Assembly: GCA_964385235.1 (NCBI GenBank)
Contig: CAYLOD010000055.1
Coordinates: 1 to 12,875, forward strand
Length of the DNA stretch: 12,875 nt
Source of the DNA: Pseudoruminococcus sp964385235
GTDB lineage: Bacteria; Bacillota; Clostridia; Oscillospirales; Acutalibacteraceae
Direction of reading: 5' to 3'
The translations under genes were made by a program, and so were the position numbers. A model generated the notes under the pieces. The model had not been told where the DNA came from, did no database searches, and saw nothing but the letters and a program-made list of their open reading frames with translations. This document shows, piece by piece, positions 6,806 to 12,875 of this stretch. Positions within the stretch are counted from its first letter, which is position 1, and every line of letters begins with the position of its first letter.

Positions 6806-7948
6806 ATGATCGATATATTGAAATACAATAACGCTGTGAAGTCGTTTGTTCAAATATCAGCGGTAATCATTTGCTGTCTTTTGCTCATAGCTTTTCCGAG
6901 GGGAGCGTCCGACGGCGCGGCTTTAGGCTTGAAATACTGCGGTGAACTTTTGATCCCGTCGCTTTTTCCGTTTATGGTTATTTCTTCATATATAGTGCGT
7001 TCGGGAATTTCATCTAAGCTGAGCCGGGTATTTTCCCGTATAACGGGCGTACTGTTCCGGCTGCCGGGTTCGGCGGCCCCTACTGTGATAATGAGCTTTA
7101 TAGGCGGCTTCCCCGTTGGGGCGAGAGGTATAGCGGGATTATTTGAAACAGGGCAGATAAGCAGAAATCAAGCGAAGCGCATGTCGCTTTTCTGTATCGG
7201 CGCGGGACCCGCATTTCTGATAACCGCCGTAGGTACGCTCCTGCTGAAAAACAGCGCGCTCGGGGTAATCATTTTAATTTCGCAGATCATATCAGGGCTG
7301 ATATTGGGGATAATATCAAGATTTTTTTATTCCGACGATGTTTTAAATAAATCAAGAACAGAGGAGCGGAAATTCTCGTCGGAAAACGCTTTTGTGAAAT
7401 CCTGCTCAGACGCTGCGAACGGCATAATTTCTCTTTCCGCTCTCGTAATACTTTTTCAAGCGTTTATCGGCGTTATTGAACAAAGTAATTTCGGCGGTGC
7501 CGTTGAGAAATTACTGTACTCCTTAGGCTTCGGCAGATTTTCGCAAATTATTTTGCCGTCAATTTTAGAGGTGACAGGCGCCTGCTCCGAAATAGCCGAG
7601 GGAGGGTTCCCGCTTTGGCTGCTGTCGTCCGCCGTAGCTTTCGGAGGTCTGTGCGTCCATATGCAGATATGGGGCATACTCTCGGATGTTGGAATAAACA
7701 AGGGGCTTTTTCTCCTTTTCAGATTAATGAATGCAGTCATAAGCGGAAGTATCACATATGTTATCACATTATTTTATAATCCGGTAAATAATGTTTACAG
7801 CAGTTTCAGTGAAAGACCTGTTCCGGATATGTCAACGCATATATCTGGAAGCATAGCTCTGCTTCTTCTTTCTATGCTCTTTTTGCTGAGCGTGTCCGCA
7901 AAGGTAAAAGGAAAGAGCGGAAATAAACAGGCGTTCGGGATAAAATAA
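6806..7948 (+). CDS. ylbJ: Sporulation integral membrane protein YlbJ
   Basis: This is a polytopic membrane protein of the YlbJ family, required for normal sporulation in B. subtilis, where it is made under sigma-E; its transported substrate, if any, is unknown. The 380 residues show about eight hydrophobic segments, starting with VQISAVIICCLLLIAFP. The signature block follows: LLIPSLFPFMVISSYIVRSG, then FIGGFPVGARGIAGLFETGQ and SLFCIGAGPAFLITAVGTL, typical of the Gate/nucleoside-recognition-like fold shared with SpmA/SpmB-type proteins. A charged cytoplasmic loop (about 175-200) and a lysine-rich C-terminus are visible. The ATG at 6806 has only a weak ribosome binding site (GGTGAT), so translation may be low. 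It is slightly shorter than the B. subtilis protein (about 408). It is divergent from yqfC-yqfD, forming a cluster of three sporulation genes. Confidence 0.9.
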   Translation: MIDILKYNNAVKSFVQISAVIICCLLLIAFPRGASDGAALGLKYCGELLIPSLFPFMVISSYIVRSGISSKLSRVFSRITGVLFRLPGSAAPTVIMSFIGGFPVGARGIAGLFETGQISRNQAKRMSLFCIGAGPAFLITAVGTLLLKNSALGVIILISQIISGLILGIISRFFYSDDVLNKSRTEERKFSSENAFVKSCSDAANGIISLSALVILFQAFIGVIEQSNFGGAVEKLLYSLGFGRFSQIILPSILEVTGACSEIAEGGFPLWLLSSAVAFGGLCVHMQIWGILSDVGINKGLFLLFRLMNAVISGSITYVITLFYNPVNNVYSSFSERPVPDMSTHISGSIALLLLSMLFLLSVSAKVKGKSGNKQAFGIK

Positions 7949-7970
7949 GCGGCTAAATCTGCGCAAGTAC

Positions 7971-7999
7971 TTGTTGCGAACTACAAAATATGCTATAAT
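7971..7999 (+). promoter_or_regulatory. Promoter of the fhs-tsaE-tsaB-rpiB unit
   Basis: TTGTTG (7971-7976), 17 bp and a perfect TATAAT (7994-7999) preceded by TGC (extended -10) form a good sigma-A promoter 36 bp before the fhs start. The perfect 10-bp palindrome CAAGTACTTG (7964-7973) touches the -35 box and could be an operator. Confidence 0.7.
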
Positions 8000-8035
8000 C
8001 ATTTTACAAAAATTTTCTGCGAAAGAGGGAAACTA

Positions 8036-9703
8036 ATGTTGACGGATATTGAAATCGCGCAGCAGACCGAACTAAGACCGATAAAGGATGTTGCCGCAGA
8101 TGTCGGAATCGACGAGGACGATCTTGAATTTTACGGAAAATATAAGGCAAAGCTTTCTGAGGAGCTTTTCAAAAAGCTTGAATCAAAGCCTGACGGCAAG
8201 CTTGTACTGGTTACGGCTATCAATCCCACTCCCGCGGGCGAGGGCAAAACGACAGTCACGACCGGACTCGGACAAGCTATGAATAAAATAGGGAAGAAAA
8301 CCGTTATAGCCCTGCGCGAACCGTCGCTCGGCCCTGTATTCGGCATCAAGGGCGGTGCGGCAGGCGGGGGCTATTCACAGGTGCTTCCCATGGAGGACAT
8401 TAATCTGCACTTTACAGGCGATATGCACGCGATAACCGCCGCAAACAACCTGCTGTGCGCTATGCTCGATAACCATATTCATCAGGGAAACGAGCTGAGG
8501 ATAGACACAAGAAGGATATTGATAAAGCGCTGCCTTGATATGAACGACAGGGAGCTGCGCGGCATTGTCGCGGGACTTGGCGGCAAGGTCAACGGTGTTC
8601 CACGCGAGGACGGCTTTATCATAACCGTAGCGAGCGAGGTCATGGCTATACTGTGTCTTGCGTCATCAATCAGCGACCTCAAGGAACGTCTTGGGAATAT
8701 TCTTGTCGCTTATTCGCTCGACGGCGAACCGGTTTTTGCACGCGACCTCAAGGCAAACGGCGCCATGACGGCTTTATTGAAAGATGCTTTTAAGCCGAAC
8801 CTTGTCCAGACGATAGACGGCACTCCCGCGATTATGCACGGAGGACCCTTTGCAAACATCGCGCACGGCTGCAACTCTGTACGTGCCACAAGGCTTGCGC
8901 TGAAGCTGGGCGACTACTGCATAACGGAGGCGGGCTTCGGCTCGGACCTCGGCGCCGAAAAGTTTTTTGACATAAAATGCCGCCTTACGGGGCTGAAGCC
9001 GAACGCGGTAGTCCTTGTGGCTACGGTTCGCGCGCTGAAATATAACGGCGGAGTGCCCAAGACGGAGCTTCAATCTGAAAATCTCGACGCGCTGAAAGCC
9101 GGTATAGTAAACCTCGGAAAACATATTGAGAATATGAAGAAATTCGGAGTACCCGTTGTCGTCGCGATAAATCGCTTTGAATCCGACACAGAAAAGGAAC
9201 TTGAATTTATTGAAAGCTACTGCCGTGAAAACGGGGCGGATTTCTCACTCGCGGAAGTATTCGCAAAGGGCGCGGACGGTGGAATAGAGCTTGCGAAAAA
9301 GGTATGCGAGGCTGTCGAAAAGCCCTCTGATTTTAAACTTATGTATGAAAACGGCTTGACTATTACCGAGAAAATCGAGGCTGTCGCCGAGAATATATAC
9401 GGCGCGTCGGGCGTTGCATTTACAGCGGCGGCCAAGAAAGCTCTCGCACAGGCGGAGAAGCTTTATAAGGGCGATATGCCCGTATGTATCGCGAAAACGC
9501 AGTATTCTCTTTCGGACGATCCGTCTTTGCTCGGCAGACCCGAGGACTTCACGATTACGGTATCCGACGTCAGGATCTCAAACGGCGCGGGCTTTGTTGT
9601 GGTATATACGGGAGATATTATGACTATGCCGGGACTTCCCAGGTTTCCGGCCGCCAACAGGATAGATGTTGACGAGAAAGGTAAGATCTACGGATTGTTC
9701 TGA
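8036..9703 (+). CDS. fhs: Formate--tetrahydrofolate ligase
   Basis: This enzyme catalyses ATP-dependent joining of formate to tetrahydrofolate, giving 10-formyl-THF. It feeds purine and formyl-methionine synthesis and, in acetogens, the methyl branch of the Wood-Ljungdahl pathway. At 555 residues it has the family's standard length. The ATP-binding loop TPAGEGKTT is at 65-73, the conserved REPSLGPVFGIKGGAAGGGYSQ region at about 94-115, and the second signature VATVRALKYNGG at 328-339. The C-terminus with TMPGLPRFPAA, which contributes to the active site, is intact. ATG 8036 is preceded by AGAGGG. The gene has its own promoter, and tsaE follows within 20 nt, so it heads a transcription unit. 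Presence of fhs alone does not prove acetogenesis, because many non-acetogenic Clostridia carry it for one-carbon supply. Confidence 0.98.
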   Translation: MLTDIEIAQQTELRPIKDVAADVGIDEDDLEFYGKYKAKLSEELFKKLESKPDGKLVLVTAINPTPAGEGKTTVTTGLGQAMNKIGKKTVIALREPSLGPVFGIKGGAAGGGYSQVLPMEDINLHFTGDMHAITAANNLLCAMLDNHIHQGNELRIDTRRILIKRCLDMNDRELRGIVAGLGGKVNGVPREDGFIITVASEVMAILCLASSISDLKERLGNILVAYSLDGEPVFARDLKANGAMTALLKDAFKPNLVQTIDGTPAIMHGGPFANIAHGCNSVRATRLALKLGDYCITEAGFGSDLGAEKFFDIKCRLTGLKPNAVVLVATVRALKYNGGVPKTELQSENLDALKAGIVNLGKHIENMKKFGVPVVVAINRFESDTEKELEFIESYCRENGADFSLAEVFAKGADGGIELAKKVCEAVEKPSDFKLMYENGLTITEKIEAVAENIYGASGVAFTAAAKKALAQAEKLYKGDMPVCIAKTQYSLSDDPSLLGRPEDFTITVSDVRISNGAGFVVVYTGDIMTMPGLPRFPAANRIDVDEKGKIYGLF

Positions 9704-9721
9704 TGGGGGTTGAGTTTCAGC

Positions 9722-10141
9722 TTGAAGAAATATATATCATACTCGCCAAAGGAAACGGAGCTTATCGGCGGCAAGCTTGCGGAGAAGCTCAAGGGTGATG
9801 AGGTTATTGCGCTTTTTGGAGGTTTGGGAGCGGGCAAAACGGTTTTTACTCGTGGGCTCGCCCTCGGCTTGGGAGTAACAGACGGGGTGTCAAGTCCGAC
9901 GTTTTCCCTCGTGCATGAGTACGAGGGAAAATTTCCGATATTCCACTTTGATATGTACCGTGTGACAAATTACGACGATTTATATTCCACAGGATTTTTT
10001 GACTACATTGAAAACGGTGTTCTTGTTATAGAGTGGAGCGAAAATATTGAGGAGGCAATTCCCGAAGATGCGATAAGGGTCACGATAAATCCTGTTTCCG
10101 AAACTGAGCGGGAAATTATTATAAGCGGGGTGGAACTTTAG
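9722..10141 (+). CDS. tsaE: tRNA threonylcarbamoyladenosine biosynthesis ATPase TsaE
   Basis: TsaE is the ATPase that works with TsaB and TsaD to form N6-threonylcarbamoyladenosine (t6A) at position 37 of tRNAs reading ANN codons. The Walker A motif GGLGAGKT is at residues 33-40 (counted from 9722), followed by SSPTFSLVHEY, HFDMYRV and the Walker B-like VLVIEWSENI. Length is about 139 residues, normal for the family. The start is a choice between two TTG codons, 9710 and 9722. The G-run at 9705-9709 directly abuts 9710, which leaves no spacing, but lies 12 nt before 9722, so 9722 is preferred. The 9710 start would add four residues. It follows fhs closely, and its stop TAG shares one base with the tsaB start, implying translational coupling. 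Confidence 0.93.
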   Translation: MKKYISYSPKETELIGGKLAEKLKGDEVIALFGGLGAGKTVFTRGLALGLGVTDGVSSPTFSLVHEYEGKFPIFHFDMYRVTNYDDLYSTGFFDYIENGVLVIEWSENIEEAIPEDAIRVTINPVSETEREIIISGVEL

Positions 10142-10845
10142 TGCTTATACTTTCTGTTGATTCGACGGCATCTCCCGCGTCAGTCGCTCTTATGGAGGAC
10201 GACTTTTTAAAGGGTGAATTTTATATAAACACAAAGCTTACTCACAGTCAGACGTTAATGCTGCTGGCTGAAAGGCTGCTTGAATTTACACATACCGACG
10301 TTAAGGATATTGATATATTCGCGGTAAACGCGGGTCCGGGATCGTTTACGGGTGTGAGGATAGGTATTTCGTGCGTTAAGGGCATGACAATGGCTCTTGA
10401 TAAACCGTGCGTATCCGTTTCTACGCTTGAGGCTATGGCTGAGAATCTCATATTTTGCGACGGCATTATTTGCGCTGCTATGGACGCGCGCTGTTCGCAG
10501 GTCTATAACGCGCTTTTCAGAGCTTCTGACGGAAAAATCACACGGCTCTGTGACGACAGGGCGTTGTCAATAGCGGAATTAGGCGAGGAGCTCTCTGACT
10601 TCCGAGAGAAAATAACATTGGTTGGCGATGGCGCGAACATATGCTATGACAGCCTGAAGGACAGTTTATCGAATATCAGGCTCGCGCCGCCCAATGTCAG
10701 ATACCAACATGCCTGCGCAACCGCGGCAGTCGCCCGCAAAAAAGCGCGTATGGGGGAAACTGTATCTTCGGAGGAGCTTGTGCCGCTGTATCTCCGTTTG
10801 CCGCAGGCGGAGCGGGAACTGCGGAAAAAGCTCGGGGATAAATAA
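10141..10845 (+). CDS. tsaB: tRNA threonylcarbamoyladenosine biosynthesis protein TsaB
   Basis: TsaB is the non-catalytic, ASKHA-fold partner that dimerises with TsaD in the t6A-forming TsaBDE complex. The 234-residue protein opens with LILSVDSTASPASVAL and has the hallmark block AVNAGPGSFTGVRIG followed by MTMALDKPCVSVSTLEA. It lacks the HxxxH metal motif of TsaD, as expected for TsaB. The start is GTG 10141, overlapping the tsaE stop by one base (TAGTG), with GGGGTGGA just upstream. In many Firmicutes tsaE-tsaB is followed by rimI and tsaD; here rpiB comes next and neither is in the window, so tsaD must lie elsewhere if the pathway is complete. Confidence 0.95.
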   Translation: MLILSVDSTASPASVALMEDDFLKGEFYINTKLTHSQTLMLLAERLLEFTHTDVKDIDIFAVNAGPGSFTGVRIGISCVKGMTMALDKPCVSVSTLEAMAENLIFCDGIICAAMDARCSQVYNALFRASDGKITRLCDDRALSIAELGEELSDFREKITLVGDGANICYDSLKDSLSNIRLAPPNVRYQHACATAAVARKKARMGETVSSEELVPLYLRLPQAERELRKKLGDK

Positions 10846-10875
10846 TATATTAAATAAAAATCGGAGGACTTATAA

Positions 10876-11322
10876 ATGATAGCGATTGGAGCAGATCACG
10901 GCGGATATGAATTAAAGGAATCCGTTAAAAAATATCTTGATGAAAATTACATTGAGTATAAAGATTTCGGTACAAACAGCACCGAGTCCGTTGATTATCC
11001 GAGGTTCGGATATGCCGTCGCAAAGGCTGTAGCCGATAAGGAATGTGAGATGGGAATACTTTGCTGCGGAACAGGCATAGGCATTTCTATTGCCGCGAAT
11101 AAGGTCAAGGGCGTCAGGGCGGCGGTATGTACAGACGAGTTTTGCGCGGAAATGGCGAGAAAGCATAATGACGCAAATATTCTGTGTATGGGAGGACGGG
11201 TTATAGACAGCGAAACTGCCGTTAAGCTCACCGGTATTTTTCTCAATACTTCTTTTGAGGGCGGCAGACACGTCAAAAGACTTTCCCTTATTGAAGACAT
11301 AGAAAACGGAAAGAAAATTTGA
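10876..11322 (+). CDS. rpiB: Ribose-5-phosphate isomerase B
   Basis: RpiB interconverts ribose 5-phosphate and ribulose 5-phosphate in the non-oxidative pentose phosphate pathway. The 148-residue protein is of the RpiB/LacA/LacB fold. Active-site elements are all visible: H8 in ADHGG, the catalytic C64 and T66 in CCGTGIGIS, and H97/N98 in KHNDAN (matching E. coli H10, C66 and H99). The C-terminal FEGGRHVKR is the phosphate-binding region. ATG 10876 has GGAGGA about 7 nt upstream. It lies 30 nt after tsaB on the same strand with no terminator between, so it is probably the last gene of the fhs unit. Sequence alone cannot fully exclude an allose- or galactose-6-phosphate isomerase role, but no sugar-utilisation genes are nearby. 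Confidence 0.95.
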   Translation: MIAIGADHGGYELKESVKKYLDENYIEYKDFGTNSTESVDYPRFGYAVAKAVADKECEMGILCCGTGIGISIAANKVKGVRAAVCTDEFCAEMARKHNDANILCMGGRVIDSETAVKLTGIFLNTSFEGGRHVKRLSLIEDIENGKKI

Positions 11323-11353
11323 TAGAATATTCTGTTAAAATACTTATTTATTA

Positions 11354-11382
11354 TTGCTTTTTTTGTTTGCTTTTGATATAAT
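11354..11382 (+). promoter_or_regulatory. Promoter of the pyruvyltransferase-TPP fusion gene
   Basis: TTGCTT (11354-11359), 17 bp and a perfect TATAAT (11377-11382) lie 52 bp upstream of ATG 11435, in an AT-rich gap after rpiB. This indicates that the fusion gene starts a separate transcription unit. The leader carries AAGGAG at about 11422-11427. Confidence 0.65.
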
Positions 11383-11434
11383 AAAAAGAGTTTAAATTCT
11401 ATCTATAATTTATCAATTAATAAGGAGCAAAAAA

Positions 11435-12875
11435 ATGGACAAGAAATATGACGTTGGTATACTGGGAGTTTGGAGCGGTTGTAACTACGGAAGCATAATG
11501 ACATACTATGCTTTGAATACTGTTGTAAAATCACTCGGTTACTCTGTTTTGATGATAGATAAAATGAAACAGGGATCTGACATAGAGCATACCATTACTC
11601 ATTCGAGAAGATTTGCTGAGGAACATTATGACATAAGTCCCAAGCTGAAAATGGAAGAGTTTTATAAGCTTAACGACTATTGCGATACTTTTCTTCTCGG
11701 CTCCGACCAACTTTGGAATTACGGCATCAGCAAGAATTTCGGAAAGCTGTTCTATCTGAGTTTTGCCGACGGAAGCAAGAAAAAATTGACATATGCTACA
11801 TCTTTCGGACATTCAATAGATTTTGCGCCTGAAGACGAAAGAAAGATAATTTCGGGATATATGAAGCGCTTTGACGCGATTTCATTGAGGGAAGACGACG
11901 GCGTGAGGATCTGCAAGGATGTTTACGGCGTTGACGCCACACAGGTGCTTGATCCTGTATTTCTCGTTGATCCCGATACTGTGTACAAGCCTCTTGCCGA
12001 AAAGTCGACACATCGTGAAACCGAGCCGTTTATAGCGGCATATATTCTTGATCCTACCCCTGAAAAGAAACAGGCGCTGCTCCATGTTTCAAAAAAGCTT
12101 GGCGGTATTAAAATTATCAACCTGCTTGACGGCTTTTTCTGGAAGTTTGAAAAGAATAAAAAACTTATGGATATGGATAACTGTATTGAAGATCTTCAGG
12201 TTGAGGATTGGCTTTACTATCTCAGCAACGCGCAATTTGTTGTAACGGACTCGTGTCACGGCACTTGCTTTTCGATGATTTTCAAAAAGAATTTTATTTC
12301 TATTACAAATAAAGGAAGAGGCTTTTCAAGATTCAGGTCGCTTGCAAATACGTTTAACTTTACTGACAGGTTGGTTACTGATGTAAACAGGATATTAACT
12401 GACGATTCGCTTTTTGAACCGATTGATTATAATGCTATTGATGAGATTATGAGCAGAGAGTCAAAAAGAAGCCTTGAATGGCTCAAAAACGCGCTTGCGG
12501 CTAAGAAGGTTGTAAAGGAAAATAATGATGAGACTGAGGAAGATGAAAGTAAACCTGTTCCCCCGGTATCGCAGGATTTTGCGCGCTGTAAAATACTGGT
12601 GACGCTTATTAAGCAGTACGGGATAAAGCACGTTGTACTCTCCTCCGGCTCAAGGAACCTTAATCTTGCCAGATTATTTGAAGCTGATCCGTATTTTAAA
12701 ACTTACAGTATAATAGATGAGAGAAGCGCGGGATTTTTTGCGATGGGGCTTGCGCTTAAGCTTGAACAAACAGTGGTTATGTGCTGTACTTCGGGAACTG
12801 CCGCGTCCAACTATCTCACGTCTGTTACTGAGGCATTCTATCAGAACGTTCCTCTTGTAGTTATAACTGCGGACA
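11435..12875 (+). CDS. Polysaccharide pyruvyltransferase domain fused to a MenD-like thiamine-diphosphate enzyme (3' end outside window)
   Basis: The frame is open for 480 codons from ATG 11435 (AAGGAG 7 nt upstream) to the window edge. Residues 1-355 resemble the polysaccharide pyruvyltransferase family (CsaB/WcaK type, which moves pyruvate from phosphoenolpyruvate onto sugars as a ketal): GVWSGCNYGS near the start, FLLGSDQLWN at 86-95, VLDPVFL at 171-177, VEDWLYYLSNAQFVVTDSCH at 256-275 with likely active-site H275. Residues 358-380 form an acidic, proline-containing linker (ETEEDESKPVPP). From about 383 the sequence switches to the N-terminal domain of a MenD/acetolactate-synthase-like TPP enzyme: SSGSR at 403-407, IIDERSAGFFAMGLA at 426-440 with E429 the expected cofactor-activating glutamate, CTSGTAASN at 451-459 and VPLVVITAD at 472-480. 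The FAD/PP-binding parts would lie downstream. No signal peptide is seen, so the protein is cytoplasmic. Substrates are unknown. Confidence 0.85.
   Translation, partial: MDKKYDVGILGVWSGCNYGSIMTYYALNTVVKSLGYSVLMIDKMKQGSDIEHTITHSRRFAEEHYDISPKLKMEEFYKLNDYCDTFLLGSDQLWNYGISKNFGKLFYLSFADGSKKKLTYATSFGHSIDFAPEDERKIISGYMKRFDAISLREDDGVRICKDVYGVDATQVLDPVFLVDPDTVYKPLAEKSTHRETEPFIAAYILDPTPEKKQALLHVSKKLGGIKIINLLDGFFWKFEKNKKLMDMDNCIEDLQVEDWLYYLSNAQFVVTDSCHGTCFSMIFKKNFISITNKGRGFSRFRSLANTFNFTDRLVTDVNRILTDDSLFEPIDYNAIDEIMSRESKRSLEWLKNALAAKKVVKENNDETEEDESKPVPPVSQDFARCKILVTLIKQYGIKHVVLSSGSRNLNLARLFEADPYFKTYSIIDERSAGFFAMGLALKLEQTVVMCCTSGTAASNYLTSVTEAFYQNVPLVVITAD

Noticed and set aside
11326..11335. Palindrome AGAATATTCT just after rpiB
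   Set aside because: It is AT-rich, short and without a T-run at the right distance, so it cannot be supported as a terminator or operator.
1..12875. CRISPR arrays, tRNA/rRNA genes, insertion sequences, prophage or attachment sites
   Set aside because: I saw no regularly spaced repeats, no tRNA-like cloverleaf, and no transposase or integrase sequence in any frame. The window is dense with ordinary chromosomal genes, and the longest gene-free stretch is 286 bp (1212-1497), which holds only the adhE promoter elements.

Overview
The window looks like a chromosomal segment of an anaerobic, spore-forming, fermentative Clostridia member, probably in the Ruminococcaceae/Oscillospirales range. The reasons are a bifunctional AdhE, formate-tetrahydrofolate ligase, a PflX-type radical SAM protein, the sporulation genes yqfC, yqfD and ylbJ, strong AGGAGG-type ribosome binding sites, and frequent TTG/GTG starts. 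The lineage is inferred from gene content only. Two runs of exactly ten N (671-680 and 5673-5682) look like fixed-size scaffold gaps in a draft or metagenome assembly. Each one splits a real gene.

Left part (1-4260): a membrane-anchored beta-propeller-like protein (probably DUF5711 family) is cut by the first gap. The flanks of that gap share the 7-mer ATGAGCG, and collapsing it restores one reading frame of 372 codons from TTG 76. Next comes adhE, which appears monocistronic. It has a perfect-consensus promoter (TTGACA, 17 bp, TATAAT) overlapped by a Rex-like operator, and a rho-independent terminator behind it.

Middle (4257-7948): pflX (+) converges on the sporulation pair yqfC-yqfD (-). 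The 3' ends of pflX and yqfD overlap by 14 bp, and the likely pflX terminator lies inside the end of yqfD. A second scaffold gap interrupts yqfD. The spore membrane gene ylbJ is divergent from yqfC, and the stretch between them holds two inverted repeats and a possible sigma-E-type promoter.

Right part (7971-11322): a promoter with an extended -10 drives fhs. It is followed closely by tsaE, tsaB (1-nt overlap with tsaE) and rpiB, probably one transcription unit combining one-carbon metabolism, tRNA t6A modification and pentose phosphate isomerisation.

Right edge (11354-12875): a separate promoter leads into a long open frame that runs off the window. It encodes a polysaccharide pyruvyltransferase domain joined by an acidic, proline-containing linker to the N-terminal cofactor-binding domain of a MenD-like thiamine-diphosphate enzyme. 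This fusion is the most unusual item here and may belong to a surface-glycan or other modification pathway that continues beyond the window.
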